The notes under the pieces were generated by a model. The model was not told the DNA's origin, ran no database searches, and saw only the letters and a program-made list of their open reading frames with translations. From Cyprinodon diabolis (taxonomy: Eukaryota; Chordata; Actinopteri; Cyprinodontiformes; Cyprinodontidae): a DNA stretch of 64,000 bases. The stretch spans positions 12,440,501 to 12,504,500 of the forward strand of contig CM060076.1 in assembly GCA_030533445.1 (NCBI GenBank). Direction: 5' to 3'. Of this stretch, positions 25,055 through 36,481 are shown in pieces. The position numbers and the translations under genes are program-made. The number at the start of each line of letters is the position of its first letter. The first letter of the stretch is position 1.

Positions 25055-25465
25055 CATGGTGCGACTGTACCTACGGAGGCCAGCATGGTACAAAATAGCT
25101 TTCACAGCGTCCGCTTTACCTATGTTGTCAAGTGATGACGAGGTTTGCTTACATAGATAATTTTATAAATACTATTTTTTTGTTCTCTACAGTATATAGA
25201 ATTTATAAAGGCTAACTTGCCTCAGTGACATTTGAGCTTAATTGCGTTCTTTACAGGCACTAGTTTGTCAGCTCTGTGCTGCCGTAGTGAAAAGATGTCT
25301 GCCTACGTAAAAGCGAGACTTTCTCCTACGTTATTATACTTAGCGATTTTAAGGCAATGCAAACATAAAAATCAAAACTCTCAGTTTGTTGATGATAATA
25401 AATAACATAATAAATTATATGTTACATTTGTTTCAGTAAATCCCTGTAATCATTGCACACCGTAA
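25055..25465 (-). mobile_element. decayed copy of the TTAA MITE, opposite orientation
   Basis: Read on the minus strand, this block follows the element at 6968 almost from end to end. Shared stretches include the AATGATTACAGGGATTTACT region at its start and the run matching TTACATAGATAATTTTATAA near 25150 (plus strand). Indels and substitutions are frequent and the ends are eroded, so it is much older than the first copy. Confidence 0.75.
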
Positions 25466-26569
25466 CATAAGAAGAAAGTGGATATAAATTTGTAAATCTG
25501 TCATATTAAAGTCTGATTTGTGATATTTTGATACTTTTAACTTATATTGCCTCAAAAGAATCTAAATGCCCAACATCAATGTGAATTATAGGAGTGTAGC
25601 AAACTGTGGATGTGGGTTGGATACTCATTTCTATAAAAGGTATAGAGGGAAAAATCGAGCAAGATAACATGTTTTTAAAACAGAAAAGCTAGGAAGATAA
25701 AGGAAATTACTGGGACAACAAGAAAATTATTCTTTTTCTGATTATTACCTTCACAAAATATAAATTTACTTCTAAGAAAGATTTGTAAAAAGAAGATTAA
25801 TCTCACATTGTGTAAGTGCAGCCAGAACACTTTTTCTTCCACTCTGCTCTGGCCTCACTTTACTCTTTATATACAGCGGCTTCACATCACCCATGTGGAG
25901 TAGCAGAAACCCTTTTTTTCCTCAAAACTCTGTGAGCTAATCTTCTGAATGCTCACACTTCTTAGACCAAGGACAAAAAAGCATCTCATACTTTTGGTGG
26001 CAGTTCCCTGCTTATTTTTTGTCTGTGTGCACTGTAAGCAGACTTTGATAGACGCCAGTTATGGAGTAATCTTTTGAAAAAGCAATGTCACTCAACCAAT
26101 TTGTAAGTCAGACACTCAGGGAAATTTTAAGCAAATGTAAACACAATTCATTATAATAACACTATCTATAATCTGTCTTAAAAAGGCTATATTTTAATGG
26201 ATGCAGTTTAGCAGATCCGTAAAAGCTAAAATTTGAACAACATTTGAATCTATGCTTTATTTATACTGTACATTTCCCAATAACAAAATTTGACAAAGCC
26301 TTATCCAAACAGACAAAATATTCAACAATTACCTAAAAAGCAAGGATTTAAATAAAAACAGAACAAAACAGGAAAATAAAGGAACATTAATAAAACTATT
26401 TAAATTTTTATACTCTACCAAAGTCTTTGGCCAAATGAGAAACATGTGTCTTATCTAAATTATACCATGTACTGTAAAGTATAGGTTCAACCATATTAAA
26501 AGGTTGTTTCATGTCTGAAAAGGCAAAGTTCAGACATTCAACTTTCTGCCAAACTGAAGGTCAATTTAA
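25466..26569. other. noncoding stretch
   Basis: Nothing recognisable beyond AT-rich sequence. Confidence 0.5.
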
Positions 26570-27200
26570 GGTGTGCGAAAGGTGAGGAGGTCGCACATAT
26601 AAGACCGGGACAAGCCATTTAGAATTTTAACAGTAAACAATGCACACTTTGAAATCTATACAAACGTAGACATAAAGAAAAGAGAGAGACTATTTACATG
26701 TAGTACCAAGAAGCAGCATGTTAATGGTTTGCATTCTATACTATACCTCACAGATGCATGATTTGGAGAAACTGTTCTAACAGCAGATTAAACAGGACCT
26801 GAAAATATATTATCTAAAATATCTTTCAAATGAAGTTTAGACCTGATTTAGCAAGAACGTTTAGCTGTAAAAAGCTTTGATTTATTGATAACAAAATTTC
26901 AGTTAATCCAATTTAAATGACCTGTCCACCATTACAATAAAAAAATGTGCAAATCAGATTGACAATGGGGAGTTAGTGAACCAACAGGACTGAGTGAACT
27001 GACATGAAGAGTAGAGGAAGAGTAGAGAACCAAAATTTGTTCAGTTTAGTAATGATGTCAGTGGAATGCTGCCTGGATGTCATCAACATAATATTGTACT
27101 AAAGTACTTATTTGAAAAACATGGAATGTGAAAAGCTAAAGGCAAGGGTAAAGTAAAAAAAAAAAAAAAGAATTACAACCCTAAAGACAACCCTTAACTT
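26570..27200. repeat. decayed teleost interspersed repeat (tentative)
   Basis: Phrases such as CACATATAAGACCGGGACAA at 26595 and the section on AACAGTAAACAATGCACACT near 26630 resemble an abundant teleost repeat read antisense to LINE coding sequence. Decay is strong and no ends can be placed. Confidence 0.35.
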
Positions 27201-27520
27201 CTCTCTAAAAAAATACACAGTCTTTGATCACATAAGGAAATAGAAATCACATGTATTTACATAAGATCCCCTACAAAACATACCCAAATGTTTTGAAATC
27301 AGTCACCATAGATTATATTGTTACAATATTATATGCATAAAGTATATATAAACCTAATCCTTTACCCAACAAAATAACTCTTCCTTATTTGGACAAGATT
27401 TCGGTCCTGGCAAGTACCTCTAAGTCCACACAATGTAACATATTCCAGGGAAATTGGCCCCATAAGGTAATACATACCATGCCACACATACACACCAACA
27501 CACAGAGGTTTGGATGTAGT

Positions 27521-27793
27521 TCAAAACATGCTGTTTATGTCATATGTTAAACACCTACTGTCACATTTTGGGCATGTCCCCAAAATGGCTTGTGGCAAAA
27601 TTTCAAAGGCTTTCTTCTTGCTACTCCTGCACCATTTGTGGAGTGCATGAATCATCCTTTCTCTTGAAATATCAGGGAACCACCTTAGACTGTGGTGTAA
27701 TTTTGGAGGATTGAGTATGGTCTTCATTGCTACCTCTATAAAAAATGTTCTCCATGTTGGATCTGTTGGTTTTGCTGGTAGGCATACTGTCAT
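27521..27793 (-). other. unidentified 90-codon open frame
   Basis: The frame encodes a peptide of mixed, protein-like composition with a C-x2-C-x3-C cluster near its C-terminus (TCPKCDSRC). It has no strong splice sites, no neighbouring exons and no motif I recognise. It may be a worn transposon coding remnant or chance. Confidence 0.2.
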
Positions 27794-30648
27794 GCTTTAA
27801 ATTGCTCCAGAACGTTGTCCCTGCCCTGTACTGTAAGATGAGTCCCTCGTTCAAATAATGTATTTTGTTCATTTAAGATCCCTAGAAAATACATTAACTT
27901 AGTTGCTCCAGATTTTAATCAGGCGTATCAGAATAAAATTAGATGAATTAACTATTTTAGAAGTAAAAAAATCATACTGAATACTGAGGGATGGTTTACT
28001 TTTGTAGAGGTAGTATTCTTTACCCATGATGACACTGTATTGGTTAATTTATAACGACATGCTTATAGAAACTTTGGTCATCACTAGTGCTTTGGATAAC
28101 TTTTTCCCCCTATAACTCATAATGCAAATACTGTTCATGAACTTGAAAAGATATTGTCTCTTTAAAACTCAAGGTATCATACAGCTCAAGGGTTGTTTTG
28201 TGCAAAAAAGTTAGTTTCATCAATCAGCCAACTGCTGGCAGCCTTTTCAAGTGAAAGGAGCCTCCATCTGGTAAAAAGCTATGCTGATGTATTCAGCATA
28301 CATGCTCATGCACTCCAGGCTAGCCTGCACCTTCACAGGCGTGTGTGAAGAAAAAAAAAAGAAAAAAATAATAATAACAGCAGATTTTCCTGTCTTTTCT
28401 TCAAAAATATGCTCTGTGTTTCTAAATGAATGCTGCTTGAGGATTTGCAACTGAATTTTAAAACGGATTAAAAGCTAACAAGTAATGGGAATTAGCAATT
28501 CATTAAAAAGTTACTGGCAGTTCAGTATTGCCACAAAAAAAGCTAAAAAAAAAAAGCTAAAAAAATAAAATTCGGGCCAAGGGCTTCTTATTTGGCTTGC
28601 TTTTAGTGTTGCCATTGATTATAGTTCTTTTTTTGGGTTTCTTATGTCCTCTCAGAGGCACTGAGCCTTATTTAACTGTCTTCCACATTGACATGCAATT
28701 TAGGTTTTGCTAATTATAGGGTGCAGTAGTCATAATTTTTTCGATGATTCCTTGCTCTCTCTTTTTACCCACTTGCCTTCTTCACACGCAGGCAGAAACA
28801 CACACATCCACCTTAACTACACAAACAAAATTAATCATCTGCTGATTTTCATACAGAGGTTAGGCGTCACGTATGACTGGGAAGCAACACACTGACTGGG
28901 GTTGGGGAAAAAAAGAGGAAGAAGGAGCAGCCAAAGACACAAGAGACAGGAAAAATCCAGCAGCTAGACTCTTCCCTGCTGTTAAAGACCATTCATAAAT
29001 ATTCAGCCTCCCATTTGCCTTAGTGTCAAAGATTCTATGAGACTCTAGCTCTTTGGTGTGTTGCAAGAAAAGCTTTAAATCATTAGAAATACACACAAAA
29101 AAAAGAGTGAGGGGGAATAAAATGCATCTTGACAAGAGAGGAAGGGAGAAATCTTAGGAAGGAACGCAACACCAGAGTAGCCCGCTAGCAGTGGAACATT
29201 GAGCAAGTCTGTGTCTGTAATAATGAGCCATTCAAACAGCTTCTATGTTCAGTTTGAAAGCAAAAGGAAGGCAGTGTCAGATTTTTAAACTGTTAGCTCT
29301 TGGGCTTTGATTTTAAAGCATTTTTTTACTGGATATTCTGGAACATTGCATGTCTCACTATGGCATACAGTAAAACAGATTAGAATAGACAGATTTTTTA
29401 ATTCAATTTCTAACATACAGTTGGTATTACGTTTGACATAAGAGTTTATTTACTAGGTCAACTGAGAAAACATAAAAGATGCAAACAATGCTGATACACC
29501 TTTTAAAACATTTTCAAAAATAAAATAGTTCTCCTGAGGTAATGAAATGTTGCTTTTCCATCAATCCATCCATCCATTTTCTGTCATGCTTATCTAAATA
29601 GAGAGGCAGGGTAGACCCTGGAAAGGTTTTAAAAGGAATCATGTTCTACTCAAACATAGATTCAAATTTTGGTGCATTGTACCAGATAATACCTTTTAGC
29701 TAATTCCAAATAGTAGTTCCTTGGCAGGTCAAGCTAGGAAATAGGAAATAGTCTAGAACCTAGAATAGTTCATAACCTAGATAAGAATATGCAATACGAT
29801 ATAGAAAACAATCATAAATCCAGCAACATCATTACTTGTGTTATCTTACATCAACCTCTTCTCATTATGAGTGCGTATGAAATCGTACGAAAAGTTATGC
29901 ACCGTAATTTCGTACGTTTTACAAATGAGATAGAGGCACCTTAAACAATCTACAAGCTTCTAGATCGAGTCAAATTTTTGCATTTTTCATAACTAAAATG
30001 TATGTATTCAATAATATCTAGGCGTAAATCACATCTAACTCATGTTGTATCCTACCTTGGTAACAGATGGTTGGTTAACATTTTTCTGACAGCAAATGAA
30101 ATATTTAAGTGAAAAACCAAAGAAGACATTGATATATATGTGTATCTGTAACTGCTTGTCTTGAAGAAAAAGTCAAAACAAAAATAATTTATGGTCCAGC
30201 ATTTGTATTTGACTTTACTGGCTTTAATTTCATGTACATTCACTGGACACAATAATAGGTACTGTACACCTTAGAGGTACTCTTTTTGTATTTAGAACTG
30301 CTTTCATTCTCGTATACAAATAACAGTAAAAAAAAAAATGTATCCTAGATTTAGGTCAATATTTTAATCTGCGCATCAGTCATGCTGTTCCTGTTGCAGC
30401 ATCTCTTTTGAATTTAGGTCTGACATCTTTGTAAGCCTTGCAATATGTTGAACTGTTTTGGAGCTTTATATTACATATCATTCTAATGCAATCAGAAGAT
30501 GAGCACACTGTGGCTTCATATGGCCAGCCACGGTGAGCAACAATAATCAGGCAAACTTTACAGCACATTTGGAAAGTAATCCCAGCAGTACGCTTTGTCC
30601 ACAGTTAGCTATATTACAGCAGTGTGTCAAATGAGTCTCTTTCTCTAA

Positions 30649-30669
30649 ATATATATATATATATATATT
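30649..30669. repeat. (AT)n microsatellite
   Basis: About 21 bp of alternating AT, followed by a T run. Confidence 0.85.
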
Positions 30670-30761
30670 TTTTTTACAAAATTATTACAAGTAGGGATTT
30701 AAGAAATCACATTTAAATAAGTAATGGTAGCCTTTACCCTGAGGCACAAATTTCAGCTGGG

Positions 30762-31140
30762 GCTACTTCATTTGACCATCCTGATGATGTTTCTACAACT
30801 GAAGCAGAGTCAATCTATGTTAAATCAGATTCATTGGGAAAGGGACATACCTTTCCTATATATGGCCCCACTGTTAACAGTGCATATCAAAGAACACCAA
30901 GCAGAAACAGAAAAATGTAGACTTTTGAGACACGATTGTCCTGAGGCACAAATCTGGGAAAGGATTAAGAAAAACTAGAAAATATCTGCAGCTTTAAGAA
31001 CAGTGGCTTCAATCAATTGTAAATGGAAGTATGGAACACCCAGGGCTCTTTCTAGAGCTGACTGACCATTTAAACTACAGTAAGCAATCAGGAGAGAAGA
31101 GGCTTAGTCAGGAAGGACCTGTGGTCTCACTTTTGACACC
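30762..31140 (+). pseudogene. Tc1/mariner remnant: 5' leader and N-terminal transposase
   Basis: The block follows the leader and start of a widespread teleost Tc1 subfamily. It has the TTTGACCATCCTGATGATGT leader at 30769, the TTAACAGTGCATATCAAAGA segment near 30875, and then broken coding sequence. Reading across frames gives EAQIWERIKKN, then SAALRTVAS and CKWKYGTPRALSRA, which match the helix-turn-helix region of Tc1 transposases. Stop codons interrupt it (for example TAG at about 30976). Sequence ends near 31140 without the catalytic domain or a right inverted repeat. Confidence 0.6.
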
Positions 31141-31412
31141 ATGTATAAAAAAATAAGGTACAGCATAACGAAAACATAACCATAATGCACGGCGTTAAGA
31201 GACAAAAAGTAACACATTTATATCCTTTTTTATACACAGTGGAACAACTGGGTTAATAAATAATATTTTCACACCACATTTGCAGCAGATATTACTACAA
31301 ATTGTGAGTATAGTATAATCAAGTTATGTAGTTATGACTCCCAAATAAGTTTGATAATACTCACACATTCATATCTTTGTTTTCATTTATCTTTGATCAT
31401 ATTTAAGAGGTA

Positions 31413-31433
31413 AATAATAATAATAATAATAAT
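31413..31433. repeat. (AAT)n 3' tail of the adjacent LINE
   Basis: Seven trinucleotide units lie immediately beyond the 3' end of the minus-strand LINE. L2-group LINEs commonly end in such short simple repeats. Confidence 0.8.
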
Positions 31434-31530
31434 CAATCCAATTTGTACTGCACTTTTCATTAACAAAAACAGTGGCAAACAGCTACACAGTGCAAATAAA
31501 ATCAAAGATAAAAATCAACATCATAAAAAA

Positions 31531-32622
31531 TCATGTGGAGGCAGAATAGGCTTGCTTAAATAAAAAAGTCTTCAAGCCTCTTTTAAAATCAATCAGAGGT
31601 TGTGGAGCTCTCAAATGATCTGGGAGAGAGTTCCAGAGACGGGGGGCAGCGACAGCGAAAGCCCGATCTCCCATGGACCTTAATCTGGAGCGAGGAAGGT
31701 GAAGGAAGTTGCAGTCTTGTGATCGAAGAGATCTGGTGGATGAAAGTGGAGTGAGAAGGTCCTTCAGATAATCCGGTGAGGATCCGTTTAAACACTGATG
31801 GGTGATGAGCGCGATTTTGTATTGAATTCTGCAGGTGATGGGAAGCCAGTGAAGGTCATGCAGAATAGGTGTAATATGGGCAGATTTGCAGGCCCTCAAG
31901 AGAATCCTGGCTGCGCTGTTTTGAATGTATTGGAGCTTCTGAAGATGTTTTTTATGGATTCCAACAAACAGAGAGTTGCAGTAGTCTAACCTGGAGGAGA
32001 CAAATGCATGAACGAGAGTCTCAGCATCAGAAAAAGAAAGAAACTGACTAATTTTGGAGATATTACGAAGATGAAGGAAACAGATTTTAAACAGATGCTT
32101 AATGTGATTTTCAAATGTAAGTTGAGAATCCATTCTAACTCCAAGATTTGTAACTATGGTGGAAAAGGGGATGTCTTGTCCAGAAAAGAAAACAGTCGTC
32201 ATAGTTGAAGATTGAACCTGGTGAGGTGTTCCAATCAGCATGGCCTCAGTTTTGGAGCAGTTTAACTGAAGGAAATTCTGAGTCATCCACTTCCTTATCT
32301 CCTCCAGGCAAGTAGTGAAAGCATTAATGACCGAGAAAAGCTGTTTGGACTTTCCCGGACAGCTGTTGATGATGTTGGAATAATACTTAGACCGTGCTTC
32401 CTTAAGAGAAAAGGCATAAGCTTTCTGATGTTCCTTATATGCCTGCTTGTGTACAGAGAGACCTGATTTTTTTACACGTCTCTCGATAGCACGTCCAACG
32501 GCTTTCATGTTCCGCAGCTCATCGGTGTACCAAGGAGCTGAGCGGCAGAATGACACCAGCCTCGACTTCAGTGGAGCATGGAGCTCCAGAAGCTCCTGGA
32601 GAGATTGATTGTAGTAATCCAC
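31531..32622 (-). pseudogene. LINE ORF2 remainder: linker fused to the post-RT region, RT core deleted
   Basis: The 363-codon frame is open but chimeric. Residues 1-102 are the segment between endonuclease and reverse transcriptase, including SAPWYTDELR and a basic stretch, ending LFSVINAF. From residue 103 (TTCLEEIRKWMTQNF) it continues with the segment that normally follows the YADD-type catalytic motif. About 250 residues of palm and fingers with the catalytic aspartates are absent, and the junction lies near 32316. The C-terminal part retains FVSSRLDYCN, LHDLHWLPI and MGDRAFAVAAPRLWNSLP, typical of L2/CR1-group LINEs. The frame ends at a stop at 31531. Without the core it cannot reverse transcribe. 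The junction keeps frame, so the product could still be made as a non-catalytic protein. Confidence 0.75.
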
Positions 32623-33810
32623 AGTCAGTTACAGAAGAATGATTGACAGCAGTCAAGGAATGAAAAGCAGAAGACAAAGCCCCAGGGGAGATATTTTTCA
32701 AATCACGGAACTGAATAAGACGTTTAGATTTTGGAGCAGACAAGGTTGAAGGCACTTCTAGAGAAATGATACTGTGGTCCGAGACGCCCAGGTCATATAC
32801 AGATAAGTTATTGATAGTTACAGTGTCTGTAATCACCAGGTCCAGAGTATGCCCCCTATTGTGTGTAGGGGCGTCAACAAACTGAGTTAGATTAAGTGAG
32901 TCCAGAAGAGACTTAAAATCTGCTGCCAGAGGGGAGGAAAAATTATCAAAATGTATATTGAAATCTCCAAGAATAATATTTTTCACAGAACGGGCACAGA
33001 CAGAAGTTAGGAGGTCATGTATCTCTGAATTAAATGAAACATGTTGTTTTGGAGGCCGATAAAGCAATGCTATATTCATCTGGAGTGGGGCTTTGAGATT
33101 GAAGGCCAAGCATTCAAAAGAAGAAAAGTCCTGAAGAGCCAGATGGGACAATTTTAAATCACTGTGGTAAATTACTGCCAGACCACCACCTCGCCCCTTG
33201 CGGCGAGCTCTCTGCAGATAGCTATATCCAGGGGGACAAGCTTCATTCAGCGAACTGTACACATCCGGTGGGTACCATGTTTCAGTAAGGCACATAAGGT
33301 CCACATTTTTCTCCAGAATATGGTCATGAATAAGGCAGGATTTGTTGGTCAGTGATTGAACATTAAAAAGTTCTATTTTAATACTGGTTGAAGTAGAAGC
33401 CTTATGGAGAGGTTTTAGCAGACTGAAATCCACTCCACGCTTTCCTTGCCCCTTCATGCATTGTGTTCTTCCAGCCATATCAGGGAGCACAGACGCTGCA
33501 TTCTGATGACGAAAACGTTGCGCGGCACGTCTGGTAGACCAGAAGGAAGCCATAGGGCCAGATCCAGCCTGCTGATGAGAAACAGTTCTCCTCCGAGAGC
33601 CTCTATGGACATAGCGGGGTCTACGCAGAAGACCCAGTCGTTTTAAGATGGAAACACAGGGTGGGATGGAGTAGTTGTTAAGTCCAATCAGCTGGGAGGC
33701 GGAATATGTCAACATCGACGAGCCGGCCAAACCTGGAGAAGCTAGCATGAAGCTAACCGCTAACAGCAGACCCACGGCTCCAAAACAGACATTCAGGAAA
33801 CAGAGCGATG
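32623..33810 (-). pseudogene. LINE ORF2 N-terminal part: APE-type endonuclease
   Basis: The frame holds an apurinic endonuclease-like domain, which in active LINEs nicks target DNA to prime reverse transcription. Visible motifs in order are FNVQSL (metal-binding Asn), LTETW (catalytic Glu), LLYRPPK, ILGDFNIHFD (catalytic Asp and Asn), THNRGHTLDLV and GVSDHS (SDH motif). All the expected catalytic residues are present. A 1-nt frameshift near 32625 (after HSSVTD) separates it from the following linker, so the open frame runs on out of register to 32519. Upstream, the frame extends through LINE sequence to the Tc1 insertion; the ATG at 33826 lies inside the Tc1 repeat and is not the original start. 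Confidence 0.75.
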
Positions 33811-33812
33811 TA

Positions 33813-34014
33813 CAGGTGCTGGTCATAAAATTAGAATATCATGAAAAAGTAGATTGATTTCAGTAATTCCATTTAAAAAGTGAAACTTGTATATTATATT
33901 CATACATTACATACAAACTCATATATTTCAGATGTTTATTTTGTTTAATTTTGATGATTACAAATGACAACAAATGAAAATCTCAAATTCATCATATCAG
34001 AAAATTAGAATATT
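33813..34014 (+). repeat. left inverted repeat of the Tc1 element
   Basis: It is 202 bp long, with direct-repeat motifs at both ends (TCATAAAATTAGAATATCAT near 33823 and TCAGAAAATTAGAATATTGT near 33997), the likely transposase-binding sites. Confidence 0.9.
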
Positions 34015-34131
34015 GTGAAAAGGTTCAAAATTGATGGCCCCTGGTGCCACACTCTAATCAGCTAATTAACTCAAACCACCTGCAAAAGCCTTTAAATGGT
34101 CTTTCAGTCTAGTTCTATAGGCTACACAATC

Positions 34132-35136
34132 ATGGGGAAGACTGCTGACTTGACAGTTGTCCAAAAGACGACCATCGACACCTTGCACAAGGAGGGCAAG
34201 ACACAAAAGGTCATCGCTAAAGAGGCTGGCTGTTCACAGAGCTCAGTGTCCAAGCACATTAATAGAGAGGCGAAGGGAAGGAAAAGATGTGGTCGAAAAA
34301 AGTGTACAAGCAAGAGAGATAACCGCACCCTGGAGAGGATTGTGAAACAAAACCCATTCAAAAATGTGGGGGAGATTCACAAAGAGTGGACTGCAGCTGG
34401 AGTGAGTGCTTCAAGAACCACCACACACAGACGTATGAAAGACATGGGTTTCTGCTGTCGCATTCCTTGTGTCAAGCCACTCTTGAACCACAGACAGCGT
34501 CAGAAGCATCTTGCCTGGGCTAGAGAGAAACAGGACTGGACTGCTGGTGAGTGGTCCAAAGTCATGTTCTCTGATGAAAGTAAATTTTGCATTTCCTTTG
34601 GAAATCAAGGTCCCAGAGTCTGGAGGAAAAGAAGAGAGGCACTTCATCCACGTTGCTTGAAGTCCAGTGTAAAGTTTCCACAGTCAGTGATGGTTTGGGG
34701 TGCCATGTCATCTGCTGGTGTTGGTCCATTGTGTTTTCTGAGGTCCAGGGTCAACGCAGCCACATACCAGGAAGTTTTAGAGCACTTCATGCTTCCTGCA
34801 GCTGACCAACTTTTTGGAGATGCAGATTTCATTTTCCAACAGGACTTGGCACCTGCACACAGTGCCAAAGCTACCAGTACCTGGTTGAAGGACCATGGTA
34901 TCCCTGTTCTTAATTGGCCAGCAAACTCTCCTGACCTTAACCCCATAGAAAATCTATGGGGTATTGTGAAGAAGAAGATGCAATACACCAGACCCAACAA
35001 TTCAGAAGAGCTAAAAGCCACTATTAGAGCAACCTGGGCTATCATAACACCTGAGCAGTGCCACAGACTGATCGACTCCATGCCACGCCGCATTGCTGCA
35101 GTAATACAGGCCAAAGGAGGCCCAACTAAATACTGA
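34132..35136 (+). CDS. Tc1-type DD34E transposase, intact
   Basis: The enzyme cuts the element out and inserts it at TA dinucleotides. The open frame is 334 codons from MGKTADLT to TGA. An upstream in-frame ATG at 34096 would add 12 residues, but MGKTADLT is the usual start in this family. Residues 1-55 carry a paired-type helix-turn-helix (IAKEAGCSQSSVSKHI) followed by a basic KGRKRCGRKK stretch that may serve as a nuclear signal and minor-groove contact. A second DNA-binding half follows to about residue 115. The catalytic triad is D148 (MFSDES), D238 (FQQDLAP) and E273 (NPIENLW), with exactly 34 residues between the last two. Length matches active Tc1 transposases. There are no stops or frameshifts. 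Only one exon is needed, and no neighbouring host gene is involved. Confidence 0.92.
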   Translation: MGKTADLTVVQKTTIDTLHKEGKTQKVIAKEAGCSQSSVSKHINREAKGRKRCGRKKCTSKRDNRTLERIVKQNPFKNVGEIHKEWTAAGVSASRTTTHRRMKDMGFCCRIPCVKPLLNHRQRQKHLAWAREKQDWTAGEWSKVMFSDESKFCISFGNQGPRVWRKRREALHPRCLKSSVKFPQSVMVWGAMSSAGVGPLCFLRSRVNAATYQEVLEHFMLPAADQLFGDADFIFQQDLAPAHSAKATSTWLKDHGIPVLNWPANSPDLNPIENLWGIVKKKMQYTRPNNSEELKATIRATWAIITPEQCHRLIDSMPRRIAAVIQAKGGPTKY

Positions 35137-35222
35137 GTGCTGTACATGCTCATACTTTTCATGTTCATACTTTTCAGTTGGCCAACATTTCTATAAATCC
35201 TTTGTTTTTATTGGTCTTCAGT

Positions 35223-35424
35223 AATATTCTAATTTTCTGATATGATGAATTTGAGATTTTCATATGTTGTCATTTGTAATCATCAAAATTAAACAAAATA
35301 AACATCTGAAATATATGAGTTTGTATGTAATGTATGAATATAATATACAAGTTTCACTTTTTAAATGGAATTACTGAAATCAATCTACTTTTTCATGATA
35401 TTCTAATTTTATGACCAGCACCTG
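35223..35424 (-). repeat. right inverted repeat of the Tc1 element
   Basis: It is 202 bp and mirrors the left repeat. The one difference I see is in the ACAACATATG segment, which reads ACAACAAATG on the left. Confidence 0.9.
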
Positions 35425-36481
35425 TAATCCACAGCATAACTTGCAGACCAGCACAGGAGAAAATCCAGCGAGAAATGACGACAGTTGGCAACGACAACTT
35501 TTTTCGTGGGGAAGCGGTGGAGAAGCAGCGAAGCGGTGGAGAAGCGGCGAACATTCAACGCCAGCGTCCTCTCCCCAATATCTCCCCAGCAGAGAAAGTC
35601 ATAATCACACCAAATAGAAATGTGCATGGTAAATAGACAAGAATGTATGTTTAAGTGAAAATGTACATCTGCTGCACTAATATATTCATTTTAAAGCATT
35701 TATAATATTTCATAAAAATATTCAGTTGTAAATTTGAATGACATTACTCCTAGCTGCTCTGTTGGCAACATAGTTCTATGGACCTCATTATTTTATAGTA
35801 TGGAATTGACCAAGGGCGTAGGTTTGATTTGAACTTTGATAGGGACACTATCAGTCGGGTGTCATTGGTGCTATGCAATATGCATGTCCTTTTTTATGCA
35901 CGGTGTGAGGATCCGTACTGATAAGAGGAATTCATTGTTAAAAGAGAAAAGCATCATTTTGCTACATTAATAAAAATTGTATAAGCACTACACTCATTAG
36001 ATGCTGTTTATTAATGTTTGAAGTATCACCGGCTCTGATCAATGTGGAATTAGGACTGTTTTCCACTTTGAAAACGGTTTCATTTGAATGACTAAGAGAG
36101 AAGGTAAATACAGTATTTTCTTCTGAAGATATAGAATTGTGCAGAGTTAAACCGCCCTCTTATATTTTTACCTACTATGCTCTCTCTGTATCAGGCAAAA
36201 TAATACATTCATTAAAATATTAACTTCACTATAAAAGTGGAACATCTGGGCTGTAGTTACTCTGTGTAGCCCATTTCATGTACTTTATCTGGGACTGAAA
36301 AAATGAATCGTATTAATTGATTATTTCAATAATCGTCAACTAATTTAGTGAGTGATTCATCATTAACTGGAGAACAGAGACTCTAAAACATAATAAAAAT
36401 GTAAAATATGCCTTTCTCCGACAGAGCAACCCACTTAGATGAGTAATTATACCAACATTTTAAAAATACAACATATATATA

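Larger units (their letters stand above)
27201..30761. other. noncoding stretch
   Basis: No gene is firmly supported. It holds an unexplained open frame at 27521-27793 (minus), a CGTACG-containing inverted repeat near 29871-29920, and an (AT)n tract at 30649-30669. Confidence 0.5.
33813..35424 (+). mobile_element. complete Tc1-type transposon, apparently young
   Basis: The element is 1612 bp, starts CAGGTGCTGGTCATAA and ends with its inverse, and is flanked by TA on both sides (33811-33812 and 35425-35426). Inverted repeats are 202 bp each and, compared by eye, differ at one position. Each carries an outer and an inner copy of AAAATTAGAATAT, the IR/DR layout known from Sleeping Beauty-type elements. 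One uninterrupted transposase gene lies between them. The insertion site is the 5' part of the LINE. Near-identical repeats and an intact gene point to recent transposition; activity itself is not shown. Confidence 0.92.
31413..35615 (-). mobile_element. L2/CR1-group LINE, internally deleted and split by a Tc1
   Basis: On the minus strand the order is a GC-richer 5' region (about 35615-35427), a Tc1 insertion (33813-35424), an APE-type endonuclease region, the linker before the reverse transcriptase, the region after the reverse transcriptase, and a 3' end with an (AAT)n tail. The Tc1 duplicated a TA, and joining the flanks restores continuous LINE sequence. The whole catalytic reverse-transcriptase core is missing, and a frameshift separates endonuclease from linker. 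The element cannot move on its own. The 5' boundary near 35615 is approximate. Confidence 0.75.

Noticed and set aside
34644..35168. 174-codon minus-strand frame
   Set aside because: It is antisense to the intact Tc1 transposase and has no motif of its own.
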